Shown here: positions 1 to 9,400 of the stretch, one piece after another
How positions within the stretch are numbered: position 1 is the stretch's first letter
Layout: each line of letters begins with the position of its first letter
From: Mycobacterium sp. 3519A
Lineage (GTDB): Bacteria; Actinomycetota; Actinomycetes; Mycobacteriales; Mycobacteriaceae
Direction of reading: 5' to 3'
NCBI RefSeq assembly: GCF_900240945.1
Contig: NZ_OESG01000014.1
Location: forward strand, 1,904,015-1,968,014
DNA: 64,000 nucleotides
The notes under the pieces: model-generated
The model's database searches: none
What the model saw: the letters and a program-made list of their open reading frames with translations, nothing else
What the model was told of the DNA's origin: nothing
Program-made: the position numbers and the translations under genes

Positions 1-2
1 AC

Positions 3-689
3 GGCGTCGACAAGCTCGTGGTCAACGGTGAGGTGCTCGCCAAGATCTTCCAGGGCCAGATCACCAAGTGGAACGACCCGGCGATCGCGGCGCTCAACAG
101 CGGCACCAACCTGCCGGACACCGACATCAAGCCCGTCTACCGCTCGGATTCGTCGGGCACCACCGACAACTTCCAGAAGTACCTGGCCGCCGCGGCGCCA
201 CAGACGTGGACCAAGGGTTCGGGCAAGGAGTTCCAGGGCGGCGCCGGTGAGGGCGCGCAGAAGTCGTCCGGCGTTGTGCAGGCCATTCAGGCCACCCCTG
301 GCTCCATCGGCTATGTCGAGAAGAGCCCGGCCGCAGCGGCCAACCTGAAGACCGCCGAGATCGACAGCGGCGCCGGGCCGGTCGCGCTCACCGACGACTC
401 CACCAAGGCCGCCGTCGCCGCGGCAAAGATCCAGGGCACGGGCAACGACCTGACGCTTGACCTCAACGCCCTGTACGCCAGCAAGGAGGCCGGTGTTTAC
501 CCGTTGATGCTGGCCACCTACGAGGTCGTGTGCAGCAAGGGCTACGACGCCGACACCGCGGCAGCGGTGAAGTCGTTCTTGACGGTGTCCGCCAACCAGG
601 GCCAGGCCAACCTGTCGCCCGCCGGATACGTGCCGCTGCCGGATTCGTTCAAGGAGCGTCTGCTCAAATCGGTCAACGCAATTGCATAG
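3..689 (+). CDS. pstS: Phosphate ABC transporter substrate-binding protein PstS (C-terminal part)
   Basis: The reading frame is open from the first bases, so the N-terminus (signal peptide, lipobox) lies outside the window. The visible part has the PstS/SBP_bac-type hallmarks: a GQITKWNDPAIAALN segment, a VYRSDSSGTTDNFQKYL phosphate-binding segment with the Arg-Ser-Asp-Ser-Ser-Gly-Thr-Thr run, and a GSIGYVE strand. PstS captures periplasmic phosphate and delivers it to PstC/PstA. Fifty bases separate it from pstC, so it is the first visible gene of a pstSCAB operon. In mycobacteria the operon is normally induced by phosphate limitation through SenX3-RegX3; no regulatory site is visible because the promoter is outside. 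Confidence 0.95.
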   Translation, partial: GVDKLVVNGEVLAKIFQGQITKWNDPAIAALNSGTNLPDTDIKPVYRSDSSGTTDNFQKYLAAAAPQTWTKGSGKEFQGGAGEGAQKSSGVVQAIQATPGSIGYVEKSPAAAANLKTAEIDSGAGPVALTDDSTKAAVAAAKIQGTGNDLTLDLNALYASKEAGVYPLMLATYEVVCSKGYDADTAAAVKSFLTVSANQGQANLSPAGYVPLPDSFKERLLKSVNAIA

Positions 690-738
690 TTGTCCGGCGC
701 GACAGCACTATTGCAGTGAGGATGGGTAACGGGAACCG

Positions 739-1794
739 ATGACCGATAGGCTCGATGTGACGGAAGCTAGCGGGCTGCCTAACCCGTCCGACGCGGGATC
801 GGGTGAAGTGATCGCTTCACCCTTCCCTGAACCGGAGCCCATTCCCACCAATCCCGCGAAGGGCGCGAAGGTCCGGTTGGGAGACAGGATCTTCCGCGGC
901 CTCGCGGAGGGTGCGGGCATTCTGATCGTCGTCATCATCGCGGCGATCGGCGCGTTTCTGTTGTGGCGCGCGATTCCCGCGCTCGCCCGCAACGAGGAGA
1001 ACTTCTTCCTCTACGGCGGAAACTGGATCACCACAGACACATCGGCGATGCACTTCGGCATCCGCGACCTACTCCAGGTGACGGTTTTCGTGTCGGTCTT
1101 CGCGTTGATCCTTGCCATGCCCGTCGCGCTGGGTATCGCGATCTTTCTTACCCACTACTCACCACGGCGACTGTCGGGCCCGCTGGCGTACATGGTCGAC
1201 CTGCTCGCCGCGGTGCCGTCGATCGTCTACGGCGTGTGGGGACTGTACGTACTGGCGCCGGTGCTGAAGCCGTTTGCGTTGTGGCTCAACGAGAACCTCG
1301 GCTGGATCTTTTTATTCAAGACCGGTAACGCCTCGGTGGCCGGCGGCGGCACGATCTTCACCGCAGGCATCGTGCTGGCCGTGATGATCCTGCCGATCAT
1401 CACGGCGGTGACGCGGGAGGTGTTCGTGCAGACACCGCGCGGCCAGATCGAGGCCGCACTTGCGTTGGGCGCCACCCGCTGGGAGGTGGTGCGCACCACG
1501 GTGCTGCCGTTCGGCCTTTCCGGCTACATCAGCGGTGCGATGCTCGGCCTCGGTCGCGCGCTCGGTGAAACGATCGCGCTGTTGATCGTGCTGCGCGGCA
1601 CTCAAAAGGCGTTCGGCTGGTCACTGTTCGACGGCGGCTACACGTTCGCAAGCAAAATCGCCGCCACCGCAAGCGAATTCAACGACCAGTACAAGGCGGG
1701 CGCCTACATCGCGGCGGGCCTGGTGCTGTTCATCCTGACGTTCGTGGTGAACTCGGCGGCGCGCGCCGCAGTCGCCGGAAGGGGGGCGAAGTGA
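739..1794 (+). CDS. pstC: Phosphate ABC transporter permease PstC
   Basis: A 351-residue inner-membrane permease. An N-terminal cytosolic stretch of about 50 residues precedes the first membrane helix (about residues 57-78), followed by further helices and the binding-protein-dependent transport permease domain. The EAA loop is visible as [25 protein letters not shown], the coupling helix that contacts PstB. The ATG at 739 follows a GGGAA Shine-Dalgarno-like stretch. Its stop codon overlaps the pstA start (GTGA), indicating translational coupling and 1:1 assembly of the PstC-PstA channel. Confidence 0.95.
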   Translation: MTDRLDVTEASGLPNPSDAGSGEVIASPFPEPEPIPTNPAKGAKVRLGDRIFRGLAEGAGILIVVIIAAIGAFLLWRAIPALARNEENFFLYGGNWITTDTSAMHFGIRDLLQVTVFVSVFALILAMPVALGIAIFLTHYSPRRLSGPLAYMVDLLAAVPSIVYGVWGLYVLAPVLKPFALWLNENLGWIFLFKTGNASVAGGGTIFTAGIVLAVMILPIITAVTREVFVQTPRGQIEAALALGATRWEVVRTTVLPFGLSGYISGAMLGLGRALGETIALLIVLRGTQKAFGWSLFDGGYTFASKIAATASEFNDQYKAGAYIAAGLVLFILTFVVNSAARAAVAGRGAK

Positions 1795-2705
1795 CCTCCA
1801 CACTGGACCGCCCGGTCAAGGTCACCACCTTTCAGGGTGTCAGCCTGCGCCGCAAGCTCGCCAACAACATCGCCACCGTGCTCGTCACCGCATCGTTGGT
1901 CGTCGCGTTGGTGCCGTTGCTGTGGGTGCTGTACTCGGTGATCACCAAGGGTTTCAAAGCGATCACCTCACCGGTGTGGTTCACCCATTCACAGGCCGGA
2001 ATGACCGCTTTCCAGGCCGGCGGTGGCGCCTACCACGCCATCGTCGGCACGCTGCTGCAGGGCTTGGTGTGCGCGATCATCTCGATCCCGATCGGCATCA
2101 TGGTCGCCGTCTACCTCGTCGAATACGGCGGCGGCACCCGACTCGGCAAGCTGACCACCTTCATGGTGGACATCCTCACTGGTGTCCCGTCGATCGTGGC
2201 CGCCCTCTTCATCTACGCGCTGTGGGTGGCCACGCTCGGGTTCCAGCGGTCCGGCTTCGCGGTGTCACTGTCGTTGGTGCTGCTGATGATTCCGGTGATC
2301 GTGCGTGCCACCGAGGAGATGCTGCGCATCGTTCCGATGGACCTTCGCGAGGCCAGTTATGCACTGGGCGTGCCGAAGTGGAAGACCATCGTGCGCATCG
2401 TCATCCCCACCGCGCTGTCGGGCATCATCACCGGCATCATGCTGGCGTTGGCCCGCGTGATGGGTGAGACCGCGCCGCTGCTGATCCTGGTGGGTTATGC
2501 GCAGGCCATGAATTTCGACATCTTCAGCGGTTTCATGGGATCGCTGCCCGGCATGATGTACGACCAGATCTCGGCGGGGGCCGGCGCGGATCCAGTGCCC
2601 ACCGACCGACTATGGGGCGCCGCACTGACGTTGATTTTGTTGATCGCCTTACTCAACATCGGGGCGCGAGTCGTCGCGCGTATCTTCGCCCCCAAGAAGG
2701 TTTAG
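1791..2705 (+). CDS. pstA: Phosphate ABC transporter permease PstA
   Basis: A 304-residue permease, the partner of PstC. Several hydrophobic helices are visible, the first at about residues 25-50. The EAA coupling loop reads [25 protein letters not shown]. The GTG start overlaps the pstC stop by four bases. The gene ends nine bases before pstB. Together PstC and PstA form the transmembrane phosphate channel powered by PstB. Nothing unusual is seen in length or motifs. Confidence 0.95.
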   Translation: MTSTLDRPVKVTTFQGVSLRRKLANNIATVLVTASLVVALVPLLWVLYSVITKGFKAITSPVWFTHSQAGMTAFQAGGGAYHAIVGTLLQGLVCAIISIPIGIMVAVYLVEYGGGTRLGKLTTFMVDILTGVPSIVAALFIYALWVATLGFQRSGFAVSLSLVLLMIPVIVRATEEMLRIVPMDLREASYALGVPKWKTIVRIVIPTALSGIITGIMLALARVMGETAPLLILVGYAQAMNFDIFSGFMGSLPGMMYDQISAGAGADPVPTDRLWGAALTLILLIALLNIGARVVARIFAPKKV

Positions 2706-2714
2706 GAGCTTTCA

Positions 2715-3491
2715 GTGGCCAAGCGATTGGACCTCAAAGACGTCAACATCTATTACGGCTCCTTCCACGCCGTCGCCGATGTAGCGCTGTCGGTGCAGCC
2801 CCGCAGCGTGACCGCGTTCATCGGGCCGTCGGGCTGCGGCAAGTCGACGGTGCTGCGGACGCTGAACCGCATGCACGAGGTCATTCCCGGCGCCCGCGTC
2901 GAAGGATCGGTGCTGCTCGACGGTGAGGACATCTACGGCCCAGGCGTCGACCCGGTCGGCGTGCGCAAGACCATCGGTATGGTGTTCCAACGGCCAAATC
3001 CCTTCCCCACCATGTCGATTCGCGACAACGTGGTGGCCGGGCTGAAGCTGCAGGGCGTTCGCAACCGCAAGATGCTCGACGATGTGTGCGAGCGATCACT
3101 GCGGGGCGCCAACCTCTGGAACGAGGTGAAGGACAGGCTCGACAGGCCGGGCGGCGGGCTGTCGGGCGGTCAGCAGCAGCGACTGTGCATCGCCCGCGCG
3201 ATCGCCGTGCAGCCCGACGTGTTGCTGATGGACGAGCCGTGCTCGGCGCTGGACCCCATCTCGACGCTGGCGATCGAGGACCTCATCGCCGAGCTCAAAC
3301 AGGACTTCACGATCGTGATCGTCACGCACAACATGCAGCAGGCCGCCCGCGTCAGCGATCAGACCGCGTTCTTCAACCTGGAGGCGACGGGTAAGCCCGG
3401 CCGGCTGATCGAGATCGACGACACCGAGAAGATCTTCTCCAACCCGAACGAGAAGGCCACGGAGGACTACATCTCGGGCCGCTTCGGCTGA
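2715..3491 (+). CDS. pstB: Phosphate ABC transporter ATP-binding protein PstB
   Basis: A 258-residue ABC ATPase with all nucleotide-binding motifs: Walker [10 protein letters not shown], a Q-loop ([14 protein letters not shown]), the signature LSGGQQQR, Walker B VLLMDEP and the H-loop IVVTH-type segment (IVIVTHN). The Q-loop NPFPTMSI sequence and the end EDYISGRFG are typical of PstB. The start is GTG, preceded by AGGAG at about 2704-2708. It is the last gene of the operon; a large inverted repeat follows immediately and separates it from the convergent phoU. Confidence 0.96.
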   Translation: MAKRLDLKDVNIYYGSFHAVADVALSVQPRSVTAFIGPSGCGKSTVLRTLNRMHEVIPGARVEGSVLLDGEDIYGPGVDPVGVRKTIGMVFQRPNPFPTMSIRDNVVAGLKLQGVRNRKMLDDVCERSLRGANLWNEVKDRLDRPGGGLSGGQQQRLCIARAIAVQPDVLLMDEPCSALDPISTLAIEDLIAELKQDFTIVIVTHNMQQAARVSDQTAFFNLEATGKPGRLIEIDDTEKIFSNPNEKATEDYISGRFG

Positions 3492-3494
3492 CTT

Positions 3495-3573
3495 TTTCTC
3501 CGCGCGAGCAGACGCAAAGTGCGCCAAATTTCCGGCGTGTCGGGACCTTTTGCGTCTGCTCGCGCAAGAGAAA
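3495..3573. terminator. Long interrupted palindrome between convergent pstB and phoU
   Basis: A perfect 17-bp inverted repeat (arms 3502-3518 and 3549-3565; left arm GCGCGAGCAGACGCAAA) is extended outward by TTTCTC/GAGAAA (3495-3500 and 3568-3573) with a small bulge. The loop is 30 bases and contains a smaller GCC/GGC inverted repeat. It fills nearly all of the 83-base gap between two converging stop codons, so a bidirectional terminator role fits. The size and nested design also resemble dispersed intergenic palindromes; see the related elements at 36625 and 62709. Confidence 0.7.
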
Positions 3574-3574
3574 C

Positions 3575-4240
3575 TCAGCGCGCGGCCATCTCCTCTTCGT
3601 CGGGGAGGTTGCCGGTCACCTGGAAGATGACCCGGCGGGCGATTTCGACGGCGTGGTCGGCGAACCGCTCGTAAAACCGGCCGAGCAGCGTCACGTCGAC
3701 GGCGGCGGCGACCCCGTGCTTCCATTCCCGGTCCATCAACACGGTGAACAGGTGCCGGTGCAGATCGTCCATCGCATCGTCTTCTTCGCGGATCCGCGCG
3801 GCCTTCTCGGGGTCACGGGTCAGCAGCACCTCCTGCGCGCTGTTGCCCAATTCGACTGCGACGCGGCCCATTTCGGCGAAGTAGCCGTTGACCTCTTCCG
3901 GCAGCGCATGCTGCGGGTGACGGCGGCGGGCGATCTTGGCGACGTGCAATGCCAGCGCGCCCATCCGGTCGACATCGGCGACGATCTGGATCGAGCTGAC
4001 GATCGCCCGCAGATCACCCGCGACCGGGGCCTGCAGCGCCAGCAGGACGAACGCGCTCTCCTCGGCCTTGGCGCTCATCGCCGCGATCTGCTCGTGGTCG
4101 GTGATGACTTGTTCGGCCAGCACCAGATCGGCCTGCAGCAGGGCCTGGGTGGCGCGTTCCATCGCGGCGCCGGCCAGTCCACACATCTCGCCGAGCTGAG
4201 CTGTGAGCGCGTCCAGTTGGTCGTGGTATGCGGTTCGCAT
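3575..4240 (-). CDS. phoU: Phosphate transport system regulatory protein PhoU (PhoY2-like)
   Basis: A 221-residue all-helical protein with two tandem PhoU repeats, each carrying an acidic metal-binding motif (for example [19 protein letters not shown] in the first and [16 protein letters not shown] in the second). PhoU proteins link the Pst transporter to the phosphate-responsive two-component system and prevent its activation when phosphate is plentiful. The gene lies opposite and convergent to pstB rather than in the operon, as with M. tuberculosis phoY2 (from memory). The ATG at 4240 is followed by the typical MRTAYHDQL start. Confidence 0.95.
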   Translation of the reverse strand: MRTAYHDQLDALTAQLGEMCGLAGAAMERATQALLQADLVLAEQVITDHEQIAAMSAKAEESAFVLLALQAPVAGDLRAIVSSIQIVADVDRMGALALHVAKIARRRHPQHALPEEVNGYFAEMGRVAVELGNSAQEVLLTRDPEKAARIREEDDAMDDLHRHLFTVLMDREWKHGVAAAVDVTLLGRFYERFADHAVEIARRVIFQVTGNLPDEEEMAAR

Positions 4241-4336
4241 ACACCCAAGCCTACGGCTTGACTAGGCACAACGTCACGACGCAGGCGGTGAACGAAAGGT
4301 GAATGCCACCTGCCTAAATGGGTGAGCCGATGCGCG

Positions 4337-6361
4337 TTATTCGCAACTGGTGTCGGCGGCGTTGGTGACGGTCAGATCCTCGGGCAGGTGCGTTGGCGGC
4401 GCACTGGCGCCCTTCATGACGTGAACCTGTACGGGCGAGCCACTCGGCGACGGCGGGGTGACCGATGAGAAGTCGTTGCCCAACACCACCCGAACCACGT
4501 CGCCCATCCCGGACACCCGCTCGATGGTCGGGTTGGCGAACGACGACGCGACGGTCGCGGCCGCCTGCTCGTTGCCCGGCGAGAAGAACACCGTCGTCGC
4601 CGACAGCGGGCCGGGGTAGTCGTCGGGGCTGGTCACGTTGAAGCCGTGGGACTGCAGTTCGGTCGCCGCGGTCGCGGCCAGCCCGTTCTCACCGGTCGAG
4701 TTCGACACCCGCACGGTGATGTCCTGCGGATTGGTGGTCACCGCGCTCACCAACTCGGCATTCTCCGGGGCGGGCGCCTGCGTCGCTTCGGGTTCGCTGG
4801 TCTGCGACTCCGGCGTACCGGGCACCGGCGTGTTGTCCGGGTTCTTCTCCTCGGGCAGCGGATCGTCGTTGATGATCGCGTCGAACAGCGCCCGCATGTC
4901 GTCGGTGCGCGGGACCTCGTTGCCGTATTCGTCGGCATAGCCGACCGTCGGCACGGTGACGAAGGTGATCCGGCCCGCGTTCACACCCTGGATCGACTGG
5001 CCAAGATCGACAAGGTCTTTGGTCTTGATGTTGTCGACGTAGCTGTCGTCGATGAACATGTTCACGACGTTGTTGAGCTTGGACAACGAGAAGAACACTT
5101 CTTTCGAGATCAGCGACCGCAGCAGCGACGACAGGAACAACTGCTGCCGCTTGATCCGGCCGTAGTCGCCGTTGGTCTCGGTGGTGACCTGGCGGGCGCG
5201 GACGTAGTTCAGCGCGGTGTGGCCGTCGACGATCTGGCGGCCGGCGTTGGCCAGCACAGTGCCCAGTTCGTAGTCCTCCAACGGCGTGGTGCTGCACACC
5301 TCGACGCCGCCGATCGCGTCCACCATCTTGGAGAAGCCGGCGAAATCGACTGCCATGAAGCGGTTTACGGACAACCCGGACAGCTTCTGGATCACTTTCA
5401 CCAGGCACTTGGGGCCGCCGACCGCGTACGCGGAGTTGATCTTCGTCTCCGTGTAGACCTCGTTTTGGCCGTACATCTCGGACTCGGTGTCGGTGACCGG
5501 TCCGTACTCGCCGGTGTCTGGATCCCAGTGCTGGCACTTCGTCGGCGTGATCTCGAGGTCACGCGGAAACGACACGGCGACAACGCGTTTGCGGTTGGCC
5601 GGGATGTTGACCAGCATGATGGTGTCGGATCGCGCGCCCGCGGCGTCCTCGGTGCTGCCCGCGCCCATATCGCTGTTCTCGCCGATGCGGCTGTCCACGC
5701 CGACGATCAAGAAGTTCTCGTCGCCGAACTGCGCATTGGGGTCGACGATGTCGCGCGAATTCAAATCGAGCGCGGAGACCTTGTTGAGCATGTTGTTCTT
5801 CGAGGACTGCCACTGCCAGGCCCCGCCGGTGACGGCCAGGGTGGCCACGGCGATCAGGGCGGCGGCGGCGCGGCCTGCGGCCGCCGTCTTCCTCAGGCGG
5901 CGCCGGGTCGGCGCAGGAACTCTGCGGCCGCGTCCGGTGCCTACGCGCGACGGCTGCACCCTGTCACGGGGGCGCAGTGCCGCCAGATCGGGCACTTCGG
6001 AGGCGTACCCCGCCACGATCGGAATAACCTCGGTGTCCGGATCGTGGTCCTCGACGACCGGGGCGAGGATCTCGGTGGGCGGGGCCTTCGGCTCCGGTTC
6101 AGGCTCCGGTTCGGGTTCCTGCCGGGGCCGCCGCAACTCCTCGGGCACGCTTTCGGCGCCCTGCACCTTGGCGATCAGGTCGGCGACGGTGACGCCGTCG
6201 GTGTGGTTTCCTGCCGACTCGTTCTTCGTCAGCTCGCCGGAATCCGAAGTTCCGCTGCGCTCCCACGGCGCGGCGTGTGGTGGCGGCGGCGCACTTCGGG
6301 TAAGCCATCGGTTGGGTCCGTCGCCCGAAGACCCAGGAGTGGCGTGCTGGCCGTCACTCAT
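4337..6361 (-). CDS. LytR-CpsA-Psr (LCP) family cell-wall ligase with LytR_C domain (Rv0822c-like)
   Basis: A 674-residue membrane protein. A long disordered cytosolic region (about residues 1-160) includes an uninterrupted run of five Glu-Pro pairs and a basic segment just before one transmembrane helix (about residues 163-185). The extracytoplasmic LCP domain follows, with the conserved Arg/Asp residues that hold the polyprenyl-phosphate substrate (SRIGE, RSDTIMLVNI, SFPRDL, NYVRARQ, DYGRIKRQQ). A Pro/Glu linker leads to a LytR_C domain (about residues 535-625). LCP enzymes transfer arabinogalactan or other glycopolymers to peptidoglycan. The N-terminal tail is long, as in Rv0822c (recalled at 684 residues). 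It probably has its own promoter. Confidence 0.9.
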   Translation of the reverse strand: MSDGQHATPGSSGDGPNRWLTRSAPPPPHAAPWERSGTSDSGELTKNESAGNHTDGVTVADLIAKVQGAESVPEELRRPRQEPEPEPEPEPKAPPTEILAPVVEDHDPDTEVIPIVAGYASEVPDLAALRPRDRVQPSRVGTGRGRRVPAPTRRRLRKTAAAGRAAAALIAVATLAVTGGAWQWQSSKNNMLNKVSALDLNSRDIVDPNAQFGDENFLIVGVDSRIGENSDMGAGSTEDAAGARSDTIMLVNIPANRKRVVAVSFPRDLEITPTKCQHWDPDTGEYGPVTDTESEMYGQNEVYTETKINSAYAVGGPKCLVKVIQKLSGLSVNRFMAVDFAGFSKMVDAIGGVEVCSTTPLEDYELGTVLANAGRQIVDGHTALNYVRARQVTTETNGDYGRIKRQQLFLSSLLRSLISKEVFFSLSKLNNVVNMFIDDSYVDNIKTKDLVDLGQSIQGVNAGRITFVTVPTVGYADEYGNEVPRTDDMRALFDAIINDDPLPEEKNPDNTPVPGTPESQTSEPEATQAPAPENAELVSAVTTNPQDITVRVSNSTGENGLAATAATELQSHGFNVTSPDDYPGPLSATTVFFSPGNEQAAATVASSFANPTIERVSGMGDVVRVVLGNDFSSVTPPSPSGSPVQVHVMKGASAPPTHLPEDLTVTNAADTSCE

Positions 6362-6541
6362 GTTCCTCGTGGCCTCCGACTTCTGGACCGTCGCGCGCCT
6401 CGGTGCGCGTGGGCGTATGCAGTGCTTTCGTGTGCCCTCGGTTGGTGTATCAGCACTTCGCAGGCTCCGCCGTTGGAGCCGGATACGACAAGATCCTTAT
6501 CGTACTGAGACATCGTGTTCAACGGCCAGTCCACCGGAGGT

Positions 6542-6558
6542 ACCGAGATCGTCTCGGT
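6542..6558 (-). terminator. Short hairpin terminator after dusB
   Basis: ACCGAGA (6542-6548), three loop bases, then TCTCGGT (6552-6558): a perfect 7-bp stem directly abutting the dusB stop codon at 6559-6561. No T-tract follows, which is common for mycobacterial terminators. Confidence 0.5.
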
Positions 6559-7722
6559 TTAGCCTCCGGAATGCATAATCTCGGCGCCTGCGGGGACCGT
6601 GCAGTCGTCGGGATCGGCCAGCCAGCCCTCCGGTAGCGACACCGCTGCCGCGGATCCCTGCCTGCCCCGCGGACCAGTGGCGGCCTGCGGGAACGGCACG
6701 TCCTGGTCGAGTTGACCGAGCAGCTCATCCAGCTCGGAAAGGGTCTTGACCAGCGCCAGCGCCCGCCGCAGGTCGGCGCCTGCGGGGAACCCGTGCAGGT
6801 ACCAGGCGATGTGCTTGCGCATATCGCGCATGCCCTTGTCCTCGCCGAAGTGCTCGGCCAGCAGCTGACCGTGTCGCCGCATGATCGCCGCGACCTCGCC
6901 GAGCGTCGGCGGCGTCGCGGGGGTGGTGCCGGTGAACGCCGCGGACAGCTCGGCGAACAGCCACGGCCTGCCGAGGCAGCCGCGGCCGATGACCACACCG
7001 TCGCAACCGGTGGCGGCCATCATCGCCAGCGCGTCGTCGGCGTCGAAGATGTCGCCGTTGCCGAGCACTGGAACCGTGGTGACATGCTGCTTGAGCAGGG
7101 CAATCTGCTCCCAGTCGGCGGTTCCCGAGTAGCGCTGCGCAGCGGTCCTGGCGTGCAAAGCCACGGCGGCCGCGCCCTCCTCCGCCGCGATCCGGCCCGC
7201 GTCCAGGTGGGTGTGATGCTCGTCGTCGATGCCGATGCGGAACTTCACGGTGACCGGGATGCCGGTGCCCTCCGTCGCCCGCACGGCCGCAGCCACGATG
7301 CGGCCGAAGAGCCGCCGTTTGAACGGCAGCGCCGCACCGCCGCCGCGTCGGGTGACCTTGGGCACCGGGCAGCCGAAGTTCATGTCGATGTGATCGGCCA
7401 GGCCCTCGTCAGCCACCATCTTCGCGGCGGCGTAGGTGTTGTCCGGGTCGACGGTGTACAGCTGCAGCGAGCGTGGTGTCTCGTCGGGCGCGAACGTCGT
7501 CATGTGCATGGTCACCGGGTGCCGCTCGACGAGCGCACGCGCGGTGACCATCTCGCACACGTACAGTCCGCTGACGGTGCCGGCACGCGCCAACTCCAAC
7601 TCACGACAGAGCGTGCGGAATGCGACATTTGTCACACCGGCCATCGGGGCCAGCACGACCGGGCTCCGCAGTTCGATCGGCCCGATACGTAACGGCGACC
7701 GGGTGTCGGCTACGACGCTGAT
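6559..7722 (-). CDS. dusB: tRNA-dihydrouridine synthase DusB (start codon uncertain)
   Basis: A FMN enzyme that reduces uridines in the tRNA D-loop. The TIM-barrel core is clear: SPVVLAPMAGVTNVAFR near the N-terminus, SGLYVCEMV, DHIDMNFGCPVPKV with the catalytic Cys, VTVKFRIGID, VALHARTAAQRYSG and VLGNGDI. The conserved N-terminus (SVVADTRSPLRIGPIEL) begins near 7722, yet the frame has no ATG, GTG or TTG between a GTG at 7899 (deep inside desA) and a GTG at 7656 (inside the first barrel strand). An AAGGAG (7736-7731) sits eight bases before an ATC codon at 7722, used here as a provisional start. The gene overlaps the desA1 stop and is probably cotranscribed with it. Confidence 0.85.
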   Translation of the reverse strand: MSVVADTRSPLRIGPIELRSPVVLAPMAGVTNVAFRTLCRELELARAGTVSGLYVCEMVTARALVERHPVTMHMTTFAPDETPRSLQLYTVDPDNTYAAAKMVADEGLADHIDMNFGCPVPKVTRRGGGAALPFKRRLFGRIVAAAVRATEGTGIPVTVKFRIGIDDEHHTHLDAGRIAAEEGAAAVALHARTAAQRYSGTADWEQIALLKQHVTTVPVLGNGDIFDADDALAMMAATGCDGVVIGRGCLGRPWLFAELSAAFTGTTPATPPTLGEVAAIMRRHGQLLAEHFGEDKGMRDMRKHIAWYLHGFPAGADLRRALALVKTLSELDELLGQLDQDVPFPQAATGPRGRQGSAAAVSLPEGWLADPDDCTVPAGAEIMHSGG

Positions 7723-8711
7723 GCGGCGAGCTCCTTCGCAGCCTTCTTCTCCGCCATCTGCGCCAGCCGCTCGAGCCTGCGCTGCTTGGCAACCTCGAAC
7801 TTCACGCAGGCTTCCTCGAGTTCCTCGACGAGCTTGCCGAGTTCGTCGCGCTGTCGCGCAGCCTCGCCGGTGAAGTCCTCGCGCTCGAAGATGCGCCACT
7901 TCTTCAGCACGGGCATCACGACGTCATCGAGGTGGATGCGCGGGTCGTAGACGCCGCCCGACGCGATGGTGACGGCCTTCCGCCGGAAGTCCGGAATGGT
8001 GTAGCCGGGCATCTTGAAGTTGCTCAGCACCTTGTGCAGCGAGTGCATCGCCTGGTTCGGCGCGATATCAAACCCGGCAGCCGACACGTCTCTATAGAAG
8101 ATCATGTGCAGGTTCTCGTCGGCCGAAACCCGTTGCAGCAGTTGGTCAGCGACCGTCTCGTTGCATGCCTTGCCGGTGTTGCGGTGCGAGACGCGCGTCG
8201 CCAATTCCTGGAACGTCACATAGATGACCGAGTCGAACAGGCTGTCGGCGAACAGGTCCGCCTCGACCTGCTGGTTCTGGCCGGGGGAGAAGCCGCGGGT
8301 GACCTGCTCCAGCCGCAGCTGTTCCAGCTCGACGGGATCCACGGCGCGGGTGACGACGAGGTAGTCGCGCAGCGCGATGCCGTGCCGGTTCTCCTCGGCC
8401 GTCCAGCGGTTGACCCAGAATCCCCACGGGCCGTCCATCGAGAAGTTCATCGCGATCTCGCGGTGATAGGCCGGGAGATTGTCCTCGGTCAGCAGGTTGG
8501 TCAGCATCGCCACCTGGGCGACCTCGGAGAGCTTGGACTGTTCCGGGTCCCAGTCCTGACCGCCGAGGGCGTAGAAGTTCTTGCCGTCCGACCACGGGAT
8601 GTAGTCGTGCGGATTCCAGTCCTTGCGCATCGACAGATGCCGATTGACGTTCTTCTCGACGACGGGCTCGAGTTCGTGCAGTAGCTGAAGATCGGTCAGA
8701 CCTTGCGCCAT
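7710..8711 (-). CDS. desA1: Acyl-[acyl-carrier-protein] desaturase DesA1
   Basis: A 333-residue soluble di-iron desaturase. In mycobacteria DesA1 introduces the double bond into acyl-ACP precursors of mycolic acids. Di-iron ligand motifs are visible: the first helix glutamates (REIAMNF region), EENRHG, and EFQELATRVSHRNTG/DENLHM as the second ExxH set. The sequence aligns from memory with Rv0824c nearly end to end (TDLQLLHELEPVVEKNVNRHLSM). The ATG at 8711 is chosen because it follows GAGGAGG (a strong Shine-Dalgarno); a longer frame to 8774 adds non-conserved residues. Downstream dusB overlaps its stop codon. Confidence 0.93.
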   Translation of the reverse strand: MAQGLTDLQLLHELEPVVEKNVNRHLSMRKDWNPHDYIPWSDGKNFYALGGQDWDPEQSKLSEVAQVAMLTNLLTEDNLPAYHREIAMNFSMDGPWGFWVNRWTAEENRHGIALRDYLVVTRAVDPVELEQLRLEQVTRGFSPGQNQQVEADLFADSLFDSVIYVTFQELATRVSHRNTGKACNETVADQLLQRVSADENLHMIFYRDVSAAGFDIAPNQAMHSLHKVLSNFKMPGYTIPDFRRKAVTIASGGVYDPRIHLDDVVMPVLKKWRIFEREDFTGEAARQRDELGKLVEELEEACVKFEVAKQRRLERLAQMAEKKAAKELAASAS

Positions 8712-8752
8712 GGGTTTTCGTCCTCCTCGCGGCCGGGAAGCTCTATCCCAGT

Positions 8753-8793
8753 TATCTGTACCCGTTGGTTGCACTCAATATATCTGTGTACCC
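8753..8793. promoter_or_regulatory. Direct repeat in desA1 upstream region
   Basis: TATCTGTACCC (8753-8763) is repeated as TATCTGTGTACCC (8781-8793), 28 bases apart, about 40-80 bases upstream of the desA1 start. On the minus strand this region also gives TTGAGT, 18 bases, TAACTG as a possible promoter. Mycobacterial desA genes are known to be controlled by a TetR-type regulator (MadR); whether this repeat is its site cannot be judged here. Confidence 0.25.
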
Positions 8794-8930
8794 CGGTGAC
8801 ATTCAAGTTGCCTCGCGGTGTGTCACATCCGCCTCACAGGTTGCCAACAGTCGCGGTACTATCGGCCCGGGCAAATGGGGGAGCCCGCAAACCCTGCCGC
8901 AGCCAACCACGACTCGGAGGTCGGGCTCAC

Positions 8931-9302
8931 ATGAGGACCCTCACTGTTCTATTAGGCGCTGCCGCCGGGGTGGCAGCAACCATTTCTATCGGCGCGGGCG
9001 TCGCGGGCGCGGTACCCGACGTCGTCGGCCAAACCTTCCGGGATGCCAAGAACACTATCCAGAGCCAAGGGTCGGCGGTCGTGATCGCGACGCGCACCGG
9101 CGGGTCGGCGGACATCGACAAGTGCGTCGTCACCAACGCCTGGGGTAAGCCGAGTGTCGACCAGCCCCGGCAGGCGTCCGGTCCGAGCGAAGTGTGGGTC
9201 GCGCTGAGCTGTAACGCCGCGATCGCGGGCCCGGGAACTCCTGGCAACTCCGCCGCCAGTACCGCGGGCCGCCAGGCGATCACCTCGCAACAAGTCGGCT
9301 GA
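8931..9302 (+). CDS. Small secreted PASTA-like protein (paralogue 1)
   Basis: A 123-residue protein with a signal peptide (charged start, hydrophobic residues about 5-22, Ala-x-Ala-type site near GAVAGAV) followed by a PASTA-like motif VPDVVGQTFRDAKNTIQSQG and two Cys residues that could pair (in DKCVVTNAW and ALSCNAA). PASTA-like domains bind peptidoglycan or act as extracytoplasmic spacers; the exact role here is unknown. The ATG at 8931 is preferred over the longer frame because it begins the signal peptide and follows CGGAGG (8915-8920). The next gene is a paralogue with nearly the same ribosome-binding leader. Confidence 0.8.
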   Translation: MRTLTVLLGAAAGVAATISIGAGVAGAVPDVVGQTFRDAKNTIQSQGSAVVIATRTGGSADIDKCVVTNAWGKPSVDQPRQASGPSEVWVALSCNAAIAGPGTPGNSAASTAGRQAITSQQVG

Positions 9303-9400
9303 CCTGGACTGCCCGATCGGTAGCGGTGACGCGTACCACGCAATACACTCCGACCATCACCTATCCAGGCAGTTTTACGACAATTCGGAGGTCGGACTCA

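Noticed and set aside
4646..6578. Long open frames on the plus strand (about 360 and 620 codons) opposite the LCP gene
   Set aside because: They lie antisense to a clearly recognisable LCP protein, have no family motifs and an Arg/Gly/His-rich or Ser-rich composition typical of antisense frames in GC-rich DNA.
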